Shown here: positions 24,713 to 35,128 of the stretch, one piece after another
How the letters are laid out: every line of letters begins with the position of its first letter
How positions within the stretch are numbered: the stretch's first letter is position 1
DNA from: Desulfurispirillum indicum S5
GTDB taxonomy: Bacteria; Chrysiogenota; Chrysiogenetes; Chrysiogenales; Chrysiogenaceae
DNA: 64,000 nucleotides
Assembly (NCBI RefSeq): GCF_000177635.2
Contig: NC_014836.1
Span: 2,588,001 to 2,652,000 of the forward strand
Reading direction: 5' to 3'
Notes under the pieces: generated by a model
Told to the model about the DNA's origin: nothing
What the model saw: the letters and a program-made list of their open reading frames with translations, nothing else
The model's database searches: none
Made by a program: the position numbers and the translations under genes

Positions 24713-26440
24713 TCAGTGGAATTCGCGCTGCACACACTGCATGGGCGAAGGCTTGTAGTGGCGCAGGAAGAAGTTCAGATTCTCACCCAGCACCTTGCGC
24801 AGATCCGTAGGCATGACAATGGAGGAGATTGATCCCAGGGCCAGGCCCTCTTTGGGATTCATGAGCTCCTTCTCATAGCGCTGGTTCAGGAGAGCTTCCT
24901 CAGCCCGCAGCCAGTCGTTCACCTCTTTTTCCGCATCGCGCTTGGCCAGCGCGCCGTCCATTCCGGCAGCAATACGCTCCTGGGTGCCCTGCTTGATCTT
25001 GCCGGCAACCGCAGCGCGCAGCTTGCGAACCTCATCCTTATAGACAAATTCCTTACCGGCAGGGCCCATAACCGCCAGGCGCGTCGTGGGCAGGGCCAGA
25101 ACCAGGTCGGCACCGGTGGGATAGTTGTTGTAGGAGGCATAGGCACCGCCGAAGGCATTGCGCAGGATCAGCAGAATACGCGGAGTGCGCAGGTCAACGA
25201 TGGAGTCCAGCATGGAGCGGCCCGCCTGCACAATACCGCGGGATTCCTGCTCGCGGCCGGGCAGGAAGCCGGTGGTGTCTTCCATGAAGATCACGGGAAT
25301 ATTGTAGATATTGCAGAAGCGGATAAAGCGGGCAATCTTCAGAGCAGCGTCCACGTCGATCTGACCGGAAGCCACCGCACTGTTATTGGCACAGAAGCCC
25401 ACCACATTGCCACCCAGGCGACCGAAAGCCGTGATCACGCAGCGGGCGCGATCGGGCTGCAGCTCGATAAAGTCGCCAAAGTCGCAGATCTGCTGAATGA
25501 TGATGGAGACGTCAAAGGGAGTATTGAAACCGGTTGGCGAATTGAACGCCTTTTTCAGCAGGGTATTGATCTCCCAGGTCTTGCGCTCCAGGGGGTCGCT
25601 GGTGGGCTGGAAGGGTGCCATCACGCTGTTGTTGTCGGGAATGTAGCTGAGCAGACGCACGGCGCGGCGCAGGGCGGCCACTTCATCGGCAACGGTGATA
25701 TCCGCGACGCCGGACTGGCCGTGAACCTGAGGCCCACCCAGCTCTTCAGGGGTAATGTCCTCACCCAGAACCGATTTCACAACACCGGGGCCCGTCAGGC
25801 CGAAAAAGGTGTCATTGGGTTGGATGACAAAGCTGCCCTGACGGGGCAGGTAGCTGCCGCCACCAGCGTTAAAGCCGAACATGCACATGATACTGGGAAC
25901 CACACCACTGATCTTGCGCAGGGCGGTGAAGGCTTCAGCATAGCCGTCCAGACCACCCACGCCGGCCGGAACGAAAGCACCGGCACTGTCGTTCATGCCG
26001 ATCAGGGGAATCCCCTTTTCGCCAGCCATGTAAAACAGGCGGGCCAGCTTGTTGCCATTGGTGGCATCCATGGAACCGGCGCGTACCGTGAAGTCGTGAC
26101 CGTATACGGCCACATCCCGGCCACCGATATTCAGAATCCCCGTGACCAGGGAAGCGCCATCAAGGTTCTTGCCCCAGTTCTGGTAGAGGATATTGGGCTC
26201 CTGATCCGTGAGCACCCGAATGCGCTCCCACACGGTCATGCGCTTTTTGAAATGCTGCTTTTCGATCTGGCCGATGGAAACGGATTTGATGGGACGTTGA
26301 ATAAGCTCGTAGCCTTCTTTCATGGCCTCTTCATAGGGGCCGGTCTTGGCGCTGGCTACTTCGCCTGGAATGTTGAAGTCGATGACTTCAGGTGGAGCAA
26401 AAGGATTTTTTAACGAAGGTCGGACTTTGGTCTTGGACAT
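24713..26440 (-). CDS. Acyl-CoA (propionyl-CoA) carboxylase, carboxyltransferase subunit
   Basis: This 575-residue crotonase-fold carboxyltransferase transfers CO2 from carboxybiotin to acyl-CoA. It has both halves of the AccD/PccB type: the first oxyanion loop in [55 protein letters not shown], and in the second half [17 protein letters not shown] and [14 protein letters not shown]. Placement beside methylmalonyl-CoA mutase and MeaB argues for propionyl-CoA as substrate. ATG 26440 with AAGGA upstream is preferred to 26485. It is first in the operon. Confidence 0.93.
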   Translation of the reverse strand: MSKTKVRPSLKNPFAPPEVIDFNIPGEVASAKTGPYEEAMKEGYELIQRPIKSVSIGQIEKQHFKKRMTVWERIRVLTDQEPNILYQNWGKNLDGASLVTGILNIGGRDVAVYGHDFTVRAGSMDATNGNKLARLFYMAGEKGIPLIGMNDSAGAFVPAGVGGLDGYAEAFTALRKISGVVPSIMCMFGFNAGGGSYLPRQGSFVIQPNDTFFGLTGPGVVKSVLGEDITPEELGGPQVHGQSGVADITVADEVAALRRAVRLLSYIPDNNSVMAPFQPTSDPLERKTWEINTLLKKAFNSPTGFNTPFDVSIIIQQICDFGDFIELQPDRARCVITAFGRLGGNVVGFCANNSAVASGQIDVDAALKIARFIRFCNIYNIPVIFMEDTTGFLPGREQESRGIVQAGRSMLDSIVDLRTPRILLILRNAFGGAYASYNNYPTGADLVLALPTTRLAVMGPAGKEFVYKDEVRKLRAAVAGKIKQGTQERIAAGMDGALAKRDAEKEVNDWLRAEEALLNQRYEKELMNPKEGLALGSISSIVMPTDLRKVLGENLNFFLRHYKPSPMQCVQREFH

Positions 26441-26767
26441 TGCAGCCATCCTTAATGAGATTGATGATAGGAAACTTCCCCCCACTCAACGGATTGCAAA
26501 TCAAACCCAGGCGCAGCCGTGGAAACGACCAGCACCCAGAGGAGCAGCAAACCGGAAAAGCACGGGAGCGCACACGCGACATACGCCGCATCGTGCGGTA
26601 AGGTGACAAGAAAACGCTGAGCCAGAAACGGAACGACGTTCCCCTCGGAAAGCAACAGCGAATAGCCTGCCCCGCCCAATCAGATCACACCATAAATAGC
26701 GCAATCTGCTCGGACATAATGAAACTCATCAGCCAGGCGAAATAGAACTGCTTTTTATTGTTCCTCG

Positions 26768-26796
26768 ACAATAGTTGAAAATGTAAACGTTGTCAA
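26768..26796 (-). promoter_or_regulatory. Promoter of the carboxylase operon
   Basis: On the minus strand TTGACA (26796-26791), 17 bases, TATTGT (26773-26768). The spacer holds the palindrome-like ACGTTTAC next to TTGACAACGTT, a possible operator. The 646-base gap between this operon and tgt holds no gene I can support. Confidence 0.55.
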
Positions 26797-27044
26797 TCAT
26801 TATTTTTACACAGTTACCTGCGGAAATATCGCCCATCGCCAAAACTCAAACTTCGGTAAAAAAAAAGGATATAGAACGGCTCTCGCAAAAATATAACGCC
26901 GTTATCAAATGATACAACCGACTGCACCACAACCGGGCCACACGCACAGCCAGAAGCCAGACTCCCCCGGCACCGGAATGCCCCTCGCACCTTCGCCGGA
27001 TGCTCACCGGTCTGCCTTGCATCCGCGCTCCCAGTGTACTATAG

Positions 27045-28193
<1,149 letters not shown>

Positions 28194-28338
28194 TTTACAT
28201 ACAAATAGTTGCGCTGCGAGCCTAAAAAGAGGGCACTCCCAGCGGAGGCTGCGAGGACAGACGTTTTCCACAGCATTACCAACAAAAACCCCCAGGGTTA
28301 TCAACAATTTTTGTGAAAAAACACAAGGAGCATTTACT

Positions 28339-28617
28339 ATGGAAGGCTTTTCCGCACTCATTCCCCTCATCCTCATGTTCGCGATTTTCTGGTTCCTGAT
28401 CATTGCCCCCCAGCGCAAGCAACGCAAAAAGCACCAGGACATGGTGAACAACCTGCAGGTGGGCGATGAAATCGTCACCCTGGGTGGATTCTACGGCCAT
28501 GTCACCCGCGTTGAACCCGAAGTGATCTTTGTCAAGCTGGGACAGAACATGGAAGCCAAGCTGCGCCGCATGAACGTGGCGGAAGTGGTGCGCAAAGCCC
28601 AGCGTACCGCTGAGTAA
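28339..28617 (+). CDS. yajC: Sec translocase accessory protein YajC
   Basis: This 92-residue protein has one N-terminal membrane helix (about 6-23, LIPLILMFAIFWFLIIAPQ) followed by RKQRKKHQDMVNNLQVGDEIVTLGG, the exact YajC pattern. It associates with SecD-SecF at the inner membrane. AAGGAG stands 8 bases before the ATG. It is followed by secD after 11 bases. Confidence 0.97.
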   Translation: MEGFSALIPLILMFAIFWFLIIAPQRKQRKKHQDMVNNLQVGDEIVTLGGFYGHVTRVEPEVIFVKLGQNMEAKLRRMNVAEVVRKAQRTAE

Positions 28618-28628
28618 GAGCGCGGAGT

Positions 28629-30176
28629 ATGGATGGCAAGCTTATAGCCAAACTCCTGCTCATCGCTGCCGTTATCGGCTTCTGCATTCACCTGGCCACC
28701 CCGCTGAACGAAAAGATCGCCCTTGGCCTCGATCTGCAGGGCGGCATGCACCTGGCCCTTGACGTCGACACCGAGCAGGCCGTCGAGCGCAAACTGGACG
28801 CCATGACCAACGCCCTGCGCCTGGAAGCACAGCAGCAGCACCTGGTCATCGGCACCATCCAGCGCCGTGGCATGCAGATTCTGATACCCGTGCCCTACGC
28901 GGAGGAAAAGGCCGAATTCAAACGCCTGATGCAACGCCGCTATGGTCAGCTTGAACTCCAGGACGAGCAGCCGGAGCTGCTCGTCTATGGGTACACCACC
29001 TACGATATCGAAGAGATCAAGGAGCTGGCCGTAGGCCAGGCCCTTGAGACCATTCGCAACCGTATCGACCAGTTCGGCGTCAGTGAACCCACCGTGCAGA
29101 AGCAGGGCGACCGGCGCATCATCATTGAACTGCCCGGCGTTGAAGACGTGGATCGCGCGGTGGAGCTCATCGGCCGCACCGCCATGCTGGAGTTCCGCCT
29201 GGTAAACGAGAACGTCTCGACCCGGGACGCCCTGGACGGCTTCCTGCCCGAGAACTCCGAGGTTCTCTACCAGCGCCACATGGACCCCCAGACCAACACC
29301 GAAGTGGACCGCACCCCCTTTGTCCTCTACCGCGACGTCATCTTCACCGGTGACCGCCTGCTGGACGCGCGGGTGCGCTTTGACCCCCAGTTCAATACGC
29401 CCTACGTCTCCATCACCCTGGATGGCGAAGGAGCACGCCTGTTCGCCGATGTCACCGGCAGGAACGTGGGCAGACGTCTGGCCATCGTGCTAGACGGCCA
29501 TGTGCACTCCGCCCCGGTCATCAACGAGCGCATTCCTTCGGGACAGGCCTCCATCAGCGGCCAGTTCACCATGGAACAGGCCACGGATCTCAGCATTGTG
29601 CTGCGCTCAGGCAGCCTGCCCGCCCCCGTTGACATCGTGGAGAACCGCACCGTGGGGCCAACCCTGGGGCAGGACTCCATCGACAAGGGCATTCTCTCTG
29701 TCACCATTGGCATGGCCCTCGTTCTGCTGTTCATGGTGGCCTACTACCGACTCTCCGGCCTGCTGGCCAACATGGCTCTGCTGATGAATCTGATTATCCT
29801 GATGGGTCTGCTGGCCTATTTCGGCGCCACTCTCACCCTGCCGGGCATAGCGGGTATTATTCTGACCATCGGTATCGCCGTGGATGCCAACGTGCTGATC
29901 TTTGAACGCATCCGGGAGGAATTGCGTCGGGGAGCTTCACCGCGCCTGGCCATTGAAGAGGGTTACGCCAAAGCGTTCAGCACCATTCTTGACGCCAATA
30001 TCACCACCCTGATTGTGGCAGTGATTCTCTTCCAATTTGGGACTGGACCTATCAAGGGCTTTGCAGTAACCCTGAGCATTGGCATCCTGGCCAGCATGTT
30101 CACCGCCATTCTGTGTACGCGGGCCATTTACGAACTGATACTTGTCTATAAACCCATCCGTAAACTCAGTATATAG
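28629..30176 (+). CDS. secD: Protein translocase subunit SecD
   Basis: This 515-residue RND-superfamily membrane protein uses the proton gradient to complete export through SecYEG. It has an N-terminal helix, the LGLDLQGGMHL motif after it, a large periplasmic domain with EPTVQKQGDRRIIIELPGV-like sequence, and five C-terminal helices with VDANVLIFERIREELRRG. The length is normal. It lies between yajC and secF with short gaps, in one operon. Confidence 0.97.
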   Translation: MDGKLIAKLLLIAAVIGFCIHLATPLNEKIALGLDLQGGMHLALDVDTEQAVERKLDAMTNALRLEAQQQHLVIGTIQRRGMQILIPVPYAEEKAEFKRLMQRRYGQLELQDEQPELLVYGYTTYDIEEIKELAVGQALETIRNRIDQFGVSEPTVQKQGDRRIIIELPGVEDVDRAVELIGRTAMLEFRLVNENVSTRDALDGFLPENSEVLYQRHMDPQTNTEVDRTPFVLYRDVIFTGDRLLDARVRFDPQFNTPYVSITLDGEGARLFADVTGRNVGRRLAIVLDGHVHSAPVINERIPSGQASISGQFTMEQATDLSIVLRSGSLPAPVDIVENRTVGPTLGQDSIDKGILSVTIGMALVLLFMVAYYRLSGLLANMALLMNLIILMGLLAYFGATLTLPGIAGIILTIGIAVDANVLIFERIREELRRGASPRLAIEEGYAKAFSTILDANITTLIVAVILFQFGTGPIKGFAVTLSIGILASMFTAILCTRAIYELILVYKPIRKLSI

Positions 30177-30186
30177 GGGAGGAACC

Positions 30187-31131
30187 ATGCGACTTCGTTT
30201 CTATTACATCCCCTTTATGCGGCTGCGCACCTACGCCGTCGCGGTGTCAGCCATTCTCGTCGCCATTGCACTTATCTCCATGGGAACGCGTGGCCTGAAC
30301 TTCGGTATCGACTTCACCGGCGGTGCCCTGGTGCAGCTGGAGTTCCAGCAGCCACCAGTCATAGAGGAGATTCGCAGTCATCTTTCTGCCGTAGGGTTGG
30401 GGGACAGTACGATTCAGCACTTTGGCTCCGACCGCGAAATCCTGGTACGCGCTCCCATCATCAGCGACGAAAGCGCAGCAGCCATGGAGCTCATTTCCCT
30501 GATTCGCGAGACCCTCAGCGCCCAGTACGGTGATCAGATGGATGTACTGCGCATCGAGACCGTCGGCCCCCGGGTGGGAGGTGAACTGCGTGAGCAGGGA
30601 ACCTACGCCATCCTCTACGCCCTATTAGCCATCGTTGCCTATATCTGGTGGCGCTACGAGCTGAATTTCGGCGTGGCAGCGGTTATCGCCCTGGTGCACG
30701 ATGTCGTCATCACCCTCGGAATCTTCAGCCTGGCGGGTGTAACCTTCTCATTGCCGGTACTGGCTGCCATACTGACCGTCATTGGCTACTCTCTTAACGA
30801 CACGATTGTGGTCTTTGACCGCATCCGGGAAAACCTCTATATCCCGGAAGGAAAAGAAAAGCCGAGCATTATCTCCATTATCAACACCTCCATCACCGAA
30901 ACCCTCTCCCGTACCATACTCACCAGTGGTACGACCCTGATTGTTGTCGCAGTTCTCTACTTCTTCGGCGGGGAAGTGATCAATGGCTTTGCCTTTACCC
31001 TGCTGGTGGGCATTATTGTGGGGACCTATTCCTCCATCTTCGTGGCTTCCCTCCTGCTGGTCTATTGGCGGCCCAGGTATATTGAGCCACACTTGAAGAA
31101 GCTGCAGGAAAAGCCTGAAGAGGTTGTATGA
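30187..31131 (+). CDS. secF: Protein translocase subunit SecF
   Basis: This 314-residue partner of SecD has six membrane helices. FGIDFTGGALVQLEF follows the first helix, and GYSLNDTIVVFDRIRENL and TLSRTILTSGTTL mark the C-terminal helical half. ATG 30187 has GGGGAGG upstream; the longer frame overlapping secD has none. Its stop overlaps the start of the next gene (ATGA). Confidence 0.97.
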   Translation: MRLRFYYIPFMRLRTYAVAVSAILVAIALISMGTRGLNFGIDFTGGALVQLEFQQPPVIEEIRSHLSAVGLGDSTIQHFGSDREILVRAPIISDESAAAMELISLIRETLSAQYGDQMDVLRIETVGPRVGGELREQGTYAILYALLAIVAYIWWRYELNFGVAAVIALVHDVVITLGIFSLAGVTFSLPVLAAILTVIGYSLNDTIVVFDRIRENLYIPEGKEKPSIISIINTSITETLSRTILTSGTTLIVVAVLYFFGGEVINGFAFTLLVGIIVGTYSSIFVASLLLVYWRPRYIEPHLKKLQEKPEEVV

Positions 31132-31922
31132 GTTTTGACCCCGCCCTGATACCCTTGTTTCTGGCCCTCGGCGCCATCACAGGCTTTCTGGCGGCCCTGC
31201 TGGGCATCGGCGGCGGGATTATCTATGTTCCGGTTCTGACCTTCATGCTGCCCTGGCTGACGGGCAATGGCGATGACTTCATCCGGGTCGCCATTGCCAC
31301 CAGCCTGCTGGTGGTTCTCCTCAGCTCCATCTCCAGCAGCCTGGCCAATCTGCGCGCCCACAACGTCCACCTGCCCCTGCTCAGGCGCGCCCTGGTCAGT
31401 GGGCTGATCGGCGCCTTTATCGGCTCCCAGTTCGGCACCCTGCTGCCCGCAGCTCTCCTGAAGATCTCCTTTGCCCTGCTGCTGTTCTACGTGGGCTACC
31501 GCCTGATGGCATCGGCGGGCAAGCCGGAGTATGTGGACGGTGAAGATATCCTGGACTGGCGACGCGTCTTCCCCATCTCCGCCTTTACCGGGCTGATCAC
31601 CTCCACCTTCGGCGTGGGCGGCGGATTTTTCAGTGTGCCGGCCTTCAACCAGTGGTGCCACATCTCCTTGCGCAAGTGCGTGGGCACCTCCAGCACCATG
31701 ATTTTTTTCAACTCCCTGATGGGAGTTTTCGGCTACCTGCTGGGGCAAAGTATCACTGGACTTCCGCTGATTCGTTATGATATTGCAATCGTGATTGCCA
31801 TTGGAGCCATGGCAGCCGCTCCACTGGGCATTCACCTCCTGGGAAAGGTCAATCTCAGCCTCTTCCGCAGGTTCTTCGCACTGCTGGTATTTGCCTCTGC
31901 CATCAACCTCCTGGTACATTGA
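31128..31922 (+). CDS. TSUP (TauE/SafE) family permease
   Basis: This 264-residue protein has about eight hydrophobic helices. Two TSUP repeats each carry a glycine-rich loop (LLGIGGGIIYVPVL near residue 24 and TSTFGVGGGFFSVPAF near 160). Family members export sulfite, sulfoacetate or related sulfur anions, but the substrate cannot be read from sequence. The ATGA overlap with secF suggests coupled translation. A CBS-domain gene follows after 27 bases. Confidence 0.9.
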   Translation: MSFDPALIPLFLALGAITGFLAALLGIGGGIIYVPVLTFMLPWLTGNGDDFIRVAIATSLLVVLLSSISSSLANLRAHNVHLPLLRRALVSGLIGAFIGSQFGTLLPAALLKISFALLLFYVGYRLMASAGKPEYVDGEDILDWRRVFPISAFTGLITSTFGVGGGFFSVPAFNQWCHISLRKCVGTSSTMIFFNSLMGVFGYLLGQSITGLPLIRYDIAIVIAIGAMAAAPLGIHLLGKVNLSLFRRFFALLVFASAINLLVH

Positions 31923-31949
31923 CACGCAAACATTCCCAAAGGAGTTCCC

Positions 31950-32429
31950 ATGACCACAGCCAAGGATATCATGAGCACCAGCCCCATCTGCGTTGCCCCC
32001 GACCACTCCATCAAGGATACCGCCCGCCTCTTTCTGGAAAAGGACATTTCCGGCGCGCCGGTTCTGGATGCCAGCGGCAAGCTGGTGGGCATCATCACCA
32101 AAAAGGATATCATCGACACCATCAAGGAGCTGAAACTGCCCCGCATGATCAACCTCTTTGACGCCATCATCTACCTGGAAAACACCGAAGAGTACAACCA
32201 CGAGCTGGGCAAGATCTCTGCCGTGCAGGTGGCCGAAGCCATGACCCGCAAAGTGGTCACCGTCGATCCCCAGACGGATATCGCCAAAGTGGCCGGCATT
32301 CTTTCGGAAAGCCACGTTCACATGGTTCCCGTTGTGGATGAGGGCAACCGCGTCCAGGGAATCGTCAGCACTACCGATATAATGAGAGCAATTGCCTATG
32401 ACAACGGAAATAAAGGTGACAACCAGTAG
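31950..32429 (+). CDS. CBS-domain protein
   Basis: This 159-residue protein consists of two CBS domains. The first begins ARDIMSTSP-like (residues 3-60, GAPVLDASGKLVGIITKKDI) and the second spans about 90-150 (AMTRKVVTVDPQTDI, HMVPVVDEGNRVQGIVSTTDI). Such pairs bind adenine nucleotides and act as energy sensors. AAAGGAG precedes the ATG. Its 3' end overlaps tsaE by 32 bases. It may regulate the neighbouring permease, but that is only inference from position. Confidence 0.9.
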   Translation: MTTAKDIMSTSPICVAPDHSIKDTARLFLEKDISGAPVLDASGKLVGIITKKDIIDTIKELKLPRMINLFDAIIYLENTEEYNHELGKISAVQVAEAMTRKVVTVDPQTDIAKVAGILSESHVHMVPVVDEGNRVQGIVSTTDIMRAIAYDNGNKGDNQ

Positions 32430-32868
32430 CGAGGATGATACCTTTTCCCTGGGCGAAACAATCGCTTCGAGGATTCCAGGCCCGATCATCATCGGCCTGA
32501 AAGGACAGCTCGGCGCGGGCAAAACCACCCTGGTCAAGGGCATTGCCCGCGGGCTCGGCATAGACCCCGATACGGTGACCTCACCCACCTACTCCATCGC
32601 CCAGCACTATGAAGCTTCGCCCCACTCGCTGTGTCACTGCGACCTCTACCGCCTCCACAGCGAAGACGACTTTTACCACAGCGGTATAGACGAAATGCTT
32701 GAAGATGCCATCGCCGTTGTCGAATGGCCGGAAATGCTGCCAGCAGCCATAACCACATCTTCCGCTTACGGCGAAATCACGCTGAGCGCGATATCTGAAC
32801 ACGAGCGACTGGTTTCGCTCAGACTCCCCTTCTGGGCAGAAGGACAGGAACTCCCTGCAGGTGAATAG
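32398..32868 (+). CDS. tsaE: tRNA threonylcarbamoyladenosine synthesis ATPase TsaE
   Basis: This 156-residue protein works with TsaB and TsaD to make t6A-37 in tRNA. It has the P-loop GQLGAGKTT (36-44), TSPTYSI, the Walker B-like CDLYRL and the family signature VEWPE. Length is normal. The start lies inside the CBS gene (ATG 32398), and the stop is 2 bases before the GTG of the PilZ gene. Confidence 0.95.
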   Translation: MTTEIKVTTSSEDDTFSLGETIASRIPGPIIIGLKGQLGAGKTTLVKGIARGLGIDPDTVTSPTYSIAQHYEASPHSLCHCDLYRLHSEDDFYHSGIDEMLEDAIAVVEWPEMLPAAITTSSAYGEITLSAISEHERLVSLRLPFWAEGQELPAGE

Positions 32869-32870
32869 CA

Positions 32871-34130
32871 GTGCTGAAAAAACTCTTCGGTAAACGCTCC
32901 CAGGAGAGCGTCTCCCCCCAGATACTGGAACTCTTCACCAGAGCCGTTGAACGCAACGAGCCCCTTGACGTGTTTCTGGGGGATACCGATGCCTATGACG
33001 GATACCGCAAACTGGGCAAGGAAGCGCCCTTCCGCAGCTCCGCCATGGCTGAGCTGGACAGCGCGGAGCACATCCTGAAAATCGAGTACGTCTTTCCCCG
33101 CACACCGGTATTCAGGAGCAACCCCATCATGCTCTTCTTCTCCGTGGACGGGGTCATGTTCTACTGCTCCACCACCATAGCCGCCGTTGACCGCGAAAAT
33201 GACATCATCAGCGTCCACCTGCCCACCAAGGTGCACCGCAACGAGCGCCGCAAAGTCTTCCGGGTGCGCATATCCCAGTACAATATCCGCTGCTCCCTGA
33301 AGAACATCTCCAAAACCGAGCTGGCCCACAGCCAGGGCCAGGTCAAGGCCTTTGACTATGACGGCAAGGCCTATGACATCTCGGAAGGCGGCCTCTTTTT
33401 CATGTCCTTTGCCACCATGACCCTGGATATCAACGATGTGGTCTACCTGGAGTTCACCCTGCCCGGCATCGACCTGCTGCCGCGCACCAGCGTCAAGGTG
33501 CTGGCCCGCGTCGCCCACATCAAGAGCTTTAACCGCTTCTGTGGCCTGGAATTCTTTACGGAAAAGTCCAAGAACGTGCCCTACGTCTCCCAGTATCCCT
33601 ACCTGGTGGACAGCTCGCTGATGCAGCACTTTGCCCGCTTCTGCCGCGCCGCCAACATCAGCAACCTGGAATCCGAAAACCTGATGGAGCGCACCCAGCA
33701 ACCCTCAGCCGAAGCCACCCTGCAGGCTGCCGCCCAGGAGCGCCGCGACGTCGTCATCATCGGCGACCGCAGCTCCACCTATTACAACAACGAGGAATTC
33801 GAGCAGCGCTACCGCAAGCACTACCTCAGCGATGAACGGGAAATACTGGATTTTCTTGAGGAAAATGAAGACTGCTTTGTCATATTCGACAACCTGGTCA
33901 CCGCCAAAGAACGCAGGTGCGACTTCACCTGGAGCGCGTTCATCAAGACCCTGCGCTCAAAGAACCTCTTTCACCCCGTCTTTGTCATCGACTCCGACCC
34001 CATGGAAAAGCTGAAAAAGCAGAAGCTGCAGGAGTACAAGATCTTCCACTGCTGCCGTTTCGATATCACCAACCCCGCCGACCTGCTCAAGCAGATCAGA
34101 ACGCTGCTGCCAGCTGTTCAAAAGTCCTGA
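32871..34130 (+). CDS. PilZ c-di-GMP effector with YcgR-like N-domain and receiver-like C-domain
   Basis: This 419-residue three-part protein begins with a YcgR-N-like beta domain (about 30-120). A PilZ domain follows with both c-di-GMP motifs, RRKVFR (126-131) and DISEGG (169-174). The last 125 residues (from RRDVVIIGD, about 293) resemble a receiver fold: alternating hydrophobic strands VVIIGD, CFVIFDN and VFVIDSD, but without the usual MPxxxG after the acceptor position. It starts with GTG right after tsaE. Its 3' end overlaps the convergent MoeB-like gene by 35 bases. It probably controls motility or surface behaviour. Confidence 0.82.
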   Translation: MLKKLFGKRSQESVSPQILELFTRAVERNEPLDVFLGDTDAYDGYRKLGKEAPFRSSAMAELDSAEHILKIEYVFPRTPVFRSNPIMLFFSVDGVMFYCSTTIAAVDRENDIISVHLPTKVHRNERRKVFRVRISQYNIRCSLKNISKTELAHSQGQVKAFDYDGKAYDISEGGLFFMSFATMTLDINDVVYLEFTLPGIDLLPRTSVKVLARVAHIKSFNRFCGLEFFTEKSKNVPYVSQYPYLVDSSLMQHFARFCRAANISNLESENLMERTQQPSAEATLQAAAQERRDVVIIGDRSSTYYNNEEFEQRYRKHYLSDEREILDFLEENEDCFVIFDNLVTAKERRCDFTWSAFIKTLRSKNLFHPVFVIDSDPMEKLKKQKLQEYKIFHCCRFDITNPADLLKQIRTLLPAVQKS

Positions 34131-34869
34131 TCTTCGGACTCTCGCCGCACAGGGGACAGTGGGGATCTCTGCTGATTTTCGTCTTCCGGAAGTGCATCAC
34201 CAGGGCATCAAAGCCCAGCAGCGTATTATAGAGAGGCTCACCGGCACCGGTGAGGTACTTGATGGCTTCCGTCGCCTGAATCGTGCCCAGCATACCCGCC
34301 ACCGAACCCAGCACCCCCAGCTCCACCCGCTTCTCTTCGCGCGCCGGCGCTTCAGGAAAGAGACAGCGCAGACAGGCCGTCTGGCCGGGATTCACCGTCA
34401 GCGTCTGGCCCGTAAACTCCCGGATACCCCCGTGGGAAAAGGGCTGCCCCACCAGCACACAGGCATCATTCACCAGAAACTTCACGTGGATATTGTCCGT
34501 CGCCTCCACCACAAAGTCGTAGGGCTCCATCACCTCGGCGATATTCTCCGGCGTAATCCACTGGTGGTACACCTTCACATCCACATCGGGATTGATATTG
34601 CGCAGACGGGCGCGCGCCGAGAACACCTTGGGCGTATCCAGATCGGGCGTGCCATGGAGAATCTGCCGCTGCAGATTGGAAATATCCACCACATCCGCAT
34701 CGGCAATGCCAAGGTGCCCCACACCCGCCGCCGCCAGATACATGGAAACCGGCGAACCAAGACCCCCGGCACCAATCACCAGCACCCGCGAATCCAGCAG
34801 CCTGCGCTGCCCCGCCTCGCCGATCTGGGGCAATTGCACATTGCGACGGTAGCGACCCTGGACATCCAT
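34096..34869 (-). CDS. MoeB/ThiF-family sulfur-carrier adenylyltransferase
   Basis: This 257-residue E1-like enzyme activates the C-terminus of a small sulfur-carrier protein with ATP. GAGGLG (33-38) is the nucleotide loop, DADVVDISNLQRQ (with the Asp-Arg pair) the family signature, ATDN follows, and two CxxC pairs (CLRC and CPLC) form the zinc site. MoeB (molybdopterin), ThiF (thiamine) and cysteine-synthesis versions cannot be separated here. AGGAGG precedes ATG 34869. No thiS or moaD partner is adjacent. Confidence 0.9.
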   Translation of the reverse strand: MDVQGRYRRNVQLPQIGEAGQRRLLDSRVLVIGAGGLGSPVSMYLAAAGVGHLGIADADVVDISNLQRQILHGTPDLDTPKVFSARARLRNINPDVDVKVYHQWITPENIAEVMEPYDFVVEATDNIHVKFLVNDACVLVGQPFSHGGIREFTGQTLTVNPGQTACLRCLFPEAPAREEKRVELGVLGSVAGMLGTIQATEAIKYLTGAGEPLYNTLLGFDALVMHFRKTKISRDPHCPLCGESPKIRTFEQLAAAF

Positions 34870-35015
34870 GCAAACCTCCTGAAAAGTGTTTTGACCTGTT
34901 TTAAGGAGTGCAGTATAGTGAGTAAACCCGAGAATGTCTACCATCATTGACGGTTTACTCAAGATTCTGTCTCGGGCGAATTTGCGCAGGGACAAAATGT
35001 AACTGCATGGCTCCG

Positions 35016-35041
35016 GTACTTTTTGAACGCGCAAAAAGTAC
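35016..35041. repeat. Hairpin upstream of the class V aminotransferase
   Basis: Perfect 10-bp arms GTACTTTTTG and CAAAAAGTAC around aacgcg. Two longer-range inverted pairs lie just upstream (AGTAAAC/GTTTACT at 34921 and 34953; CCCGAGA/TCTCGGG at 34927 and 34969). Together they fill the 259-base divergent gap and may be regulatory. Confidence 0.45.
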
Positions 35042-35128
35042 AGCGAACGGTCATGAAACATTGCCTTCCTTTGAGCCTTGGTGGCTCTTGTGTAAAACCC
35101 TTCCAAAAAAACAGCGTGATGGATACTT

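Noticed and set aside
31062-32588. Long minus-strand frame opposite the TSUP, CBS and tsaE genes
   Set aside because: The composition (His/Gln/Asp-rich) is that of an antisense shadow, and three real genes occupy the other strand.
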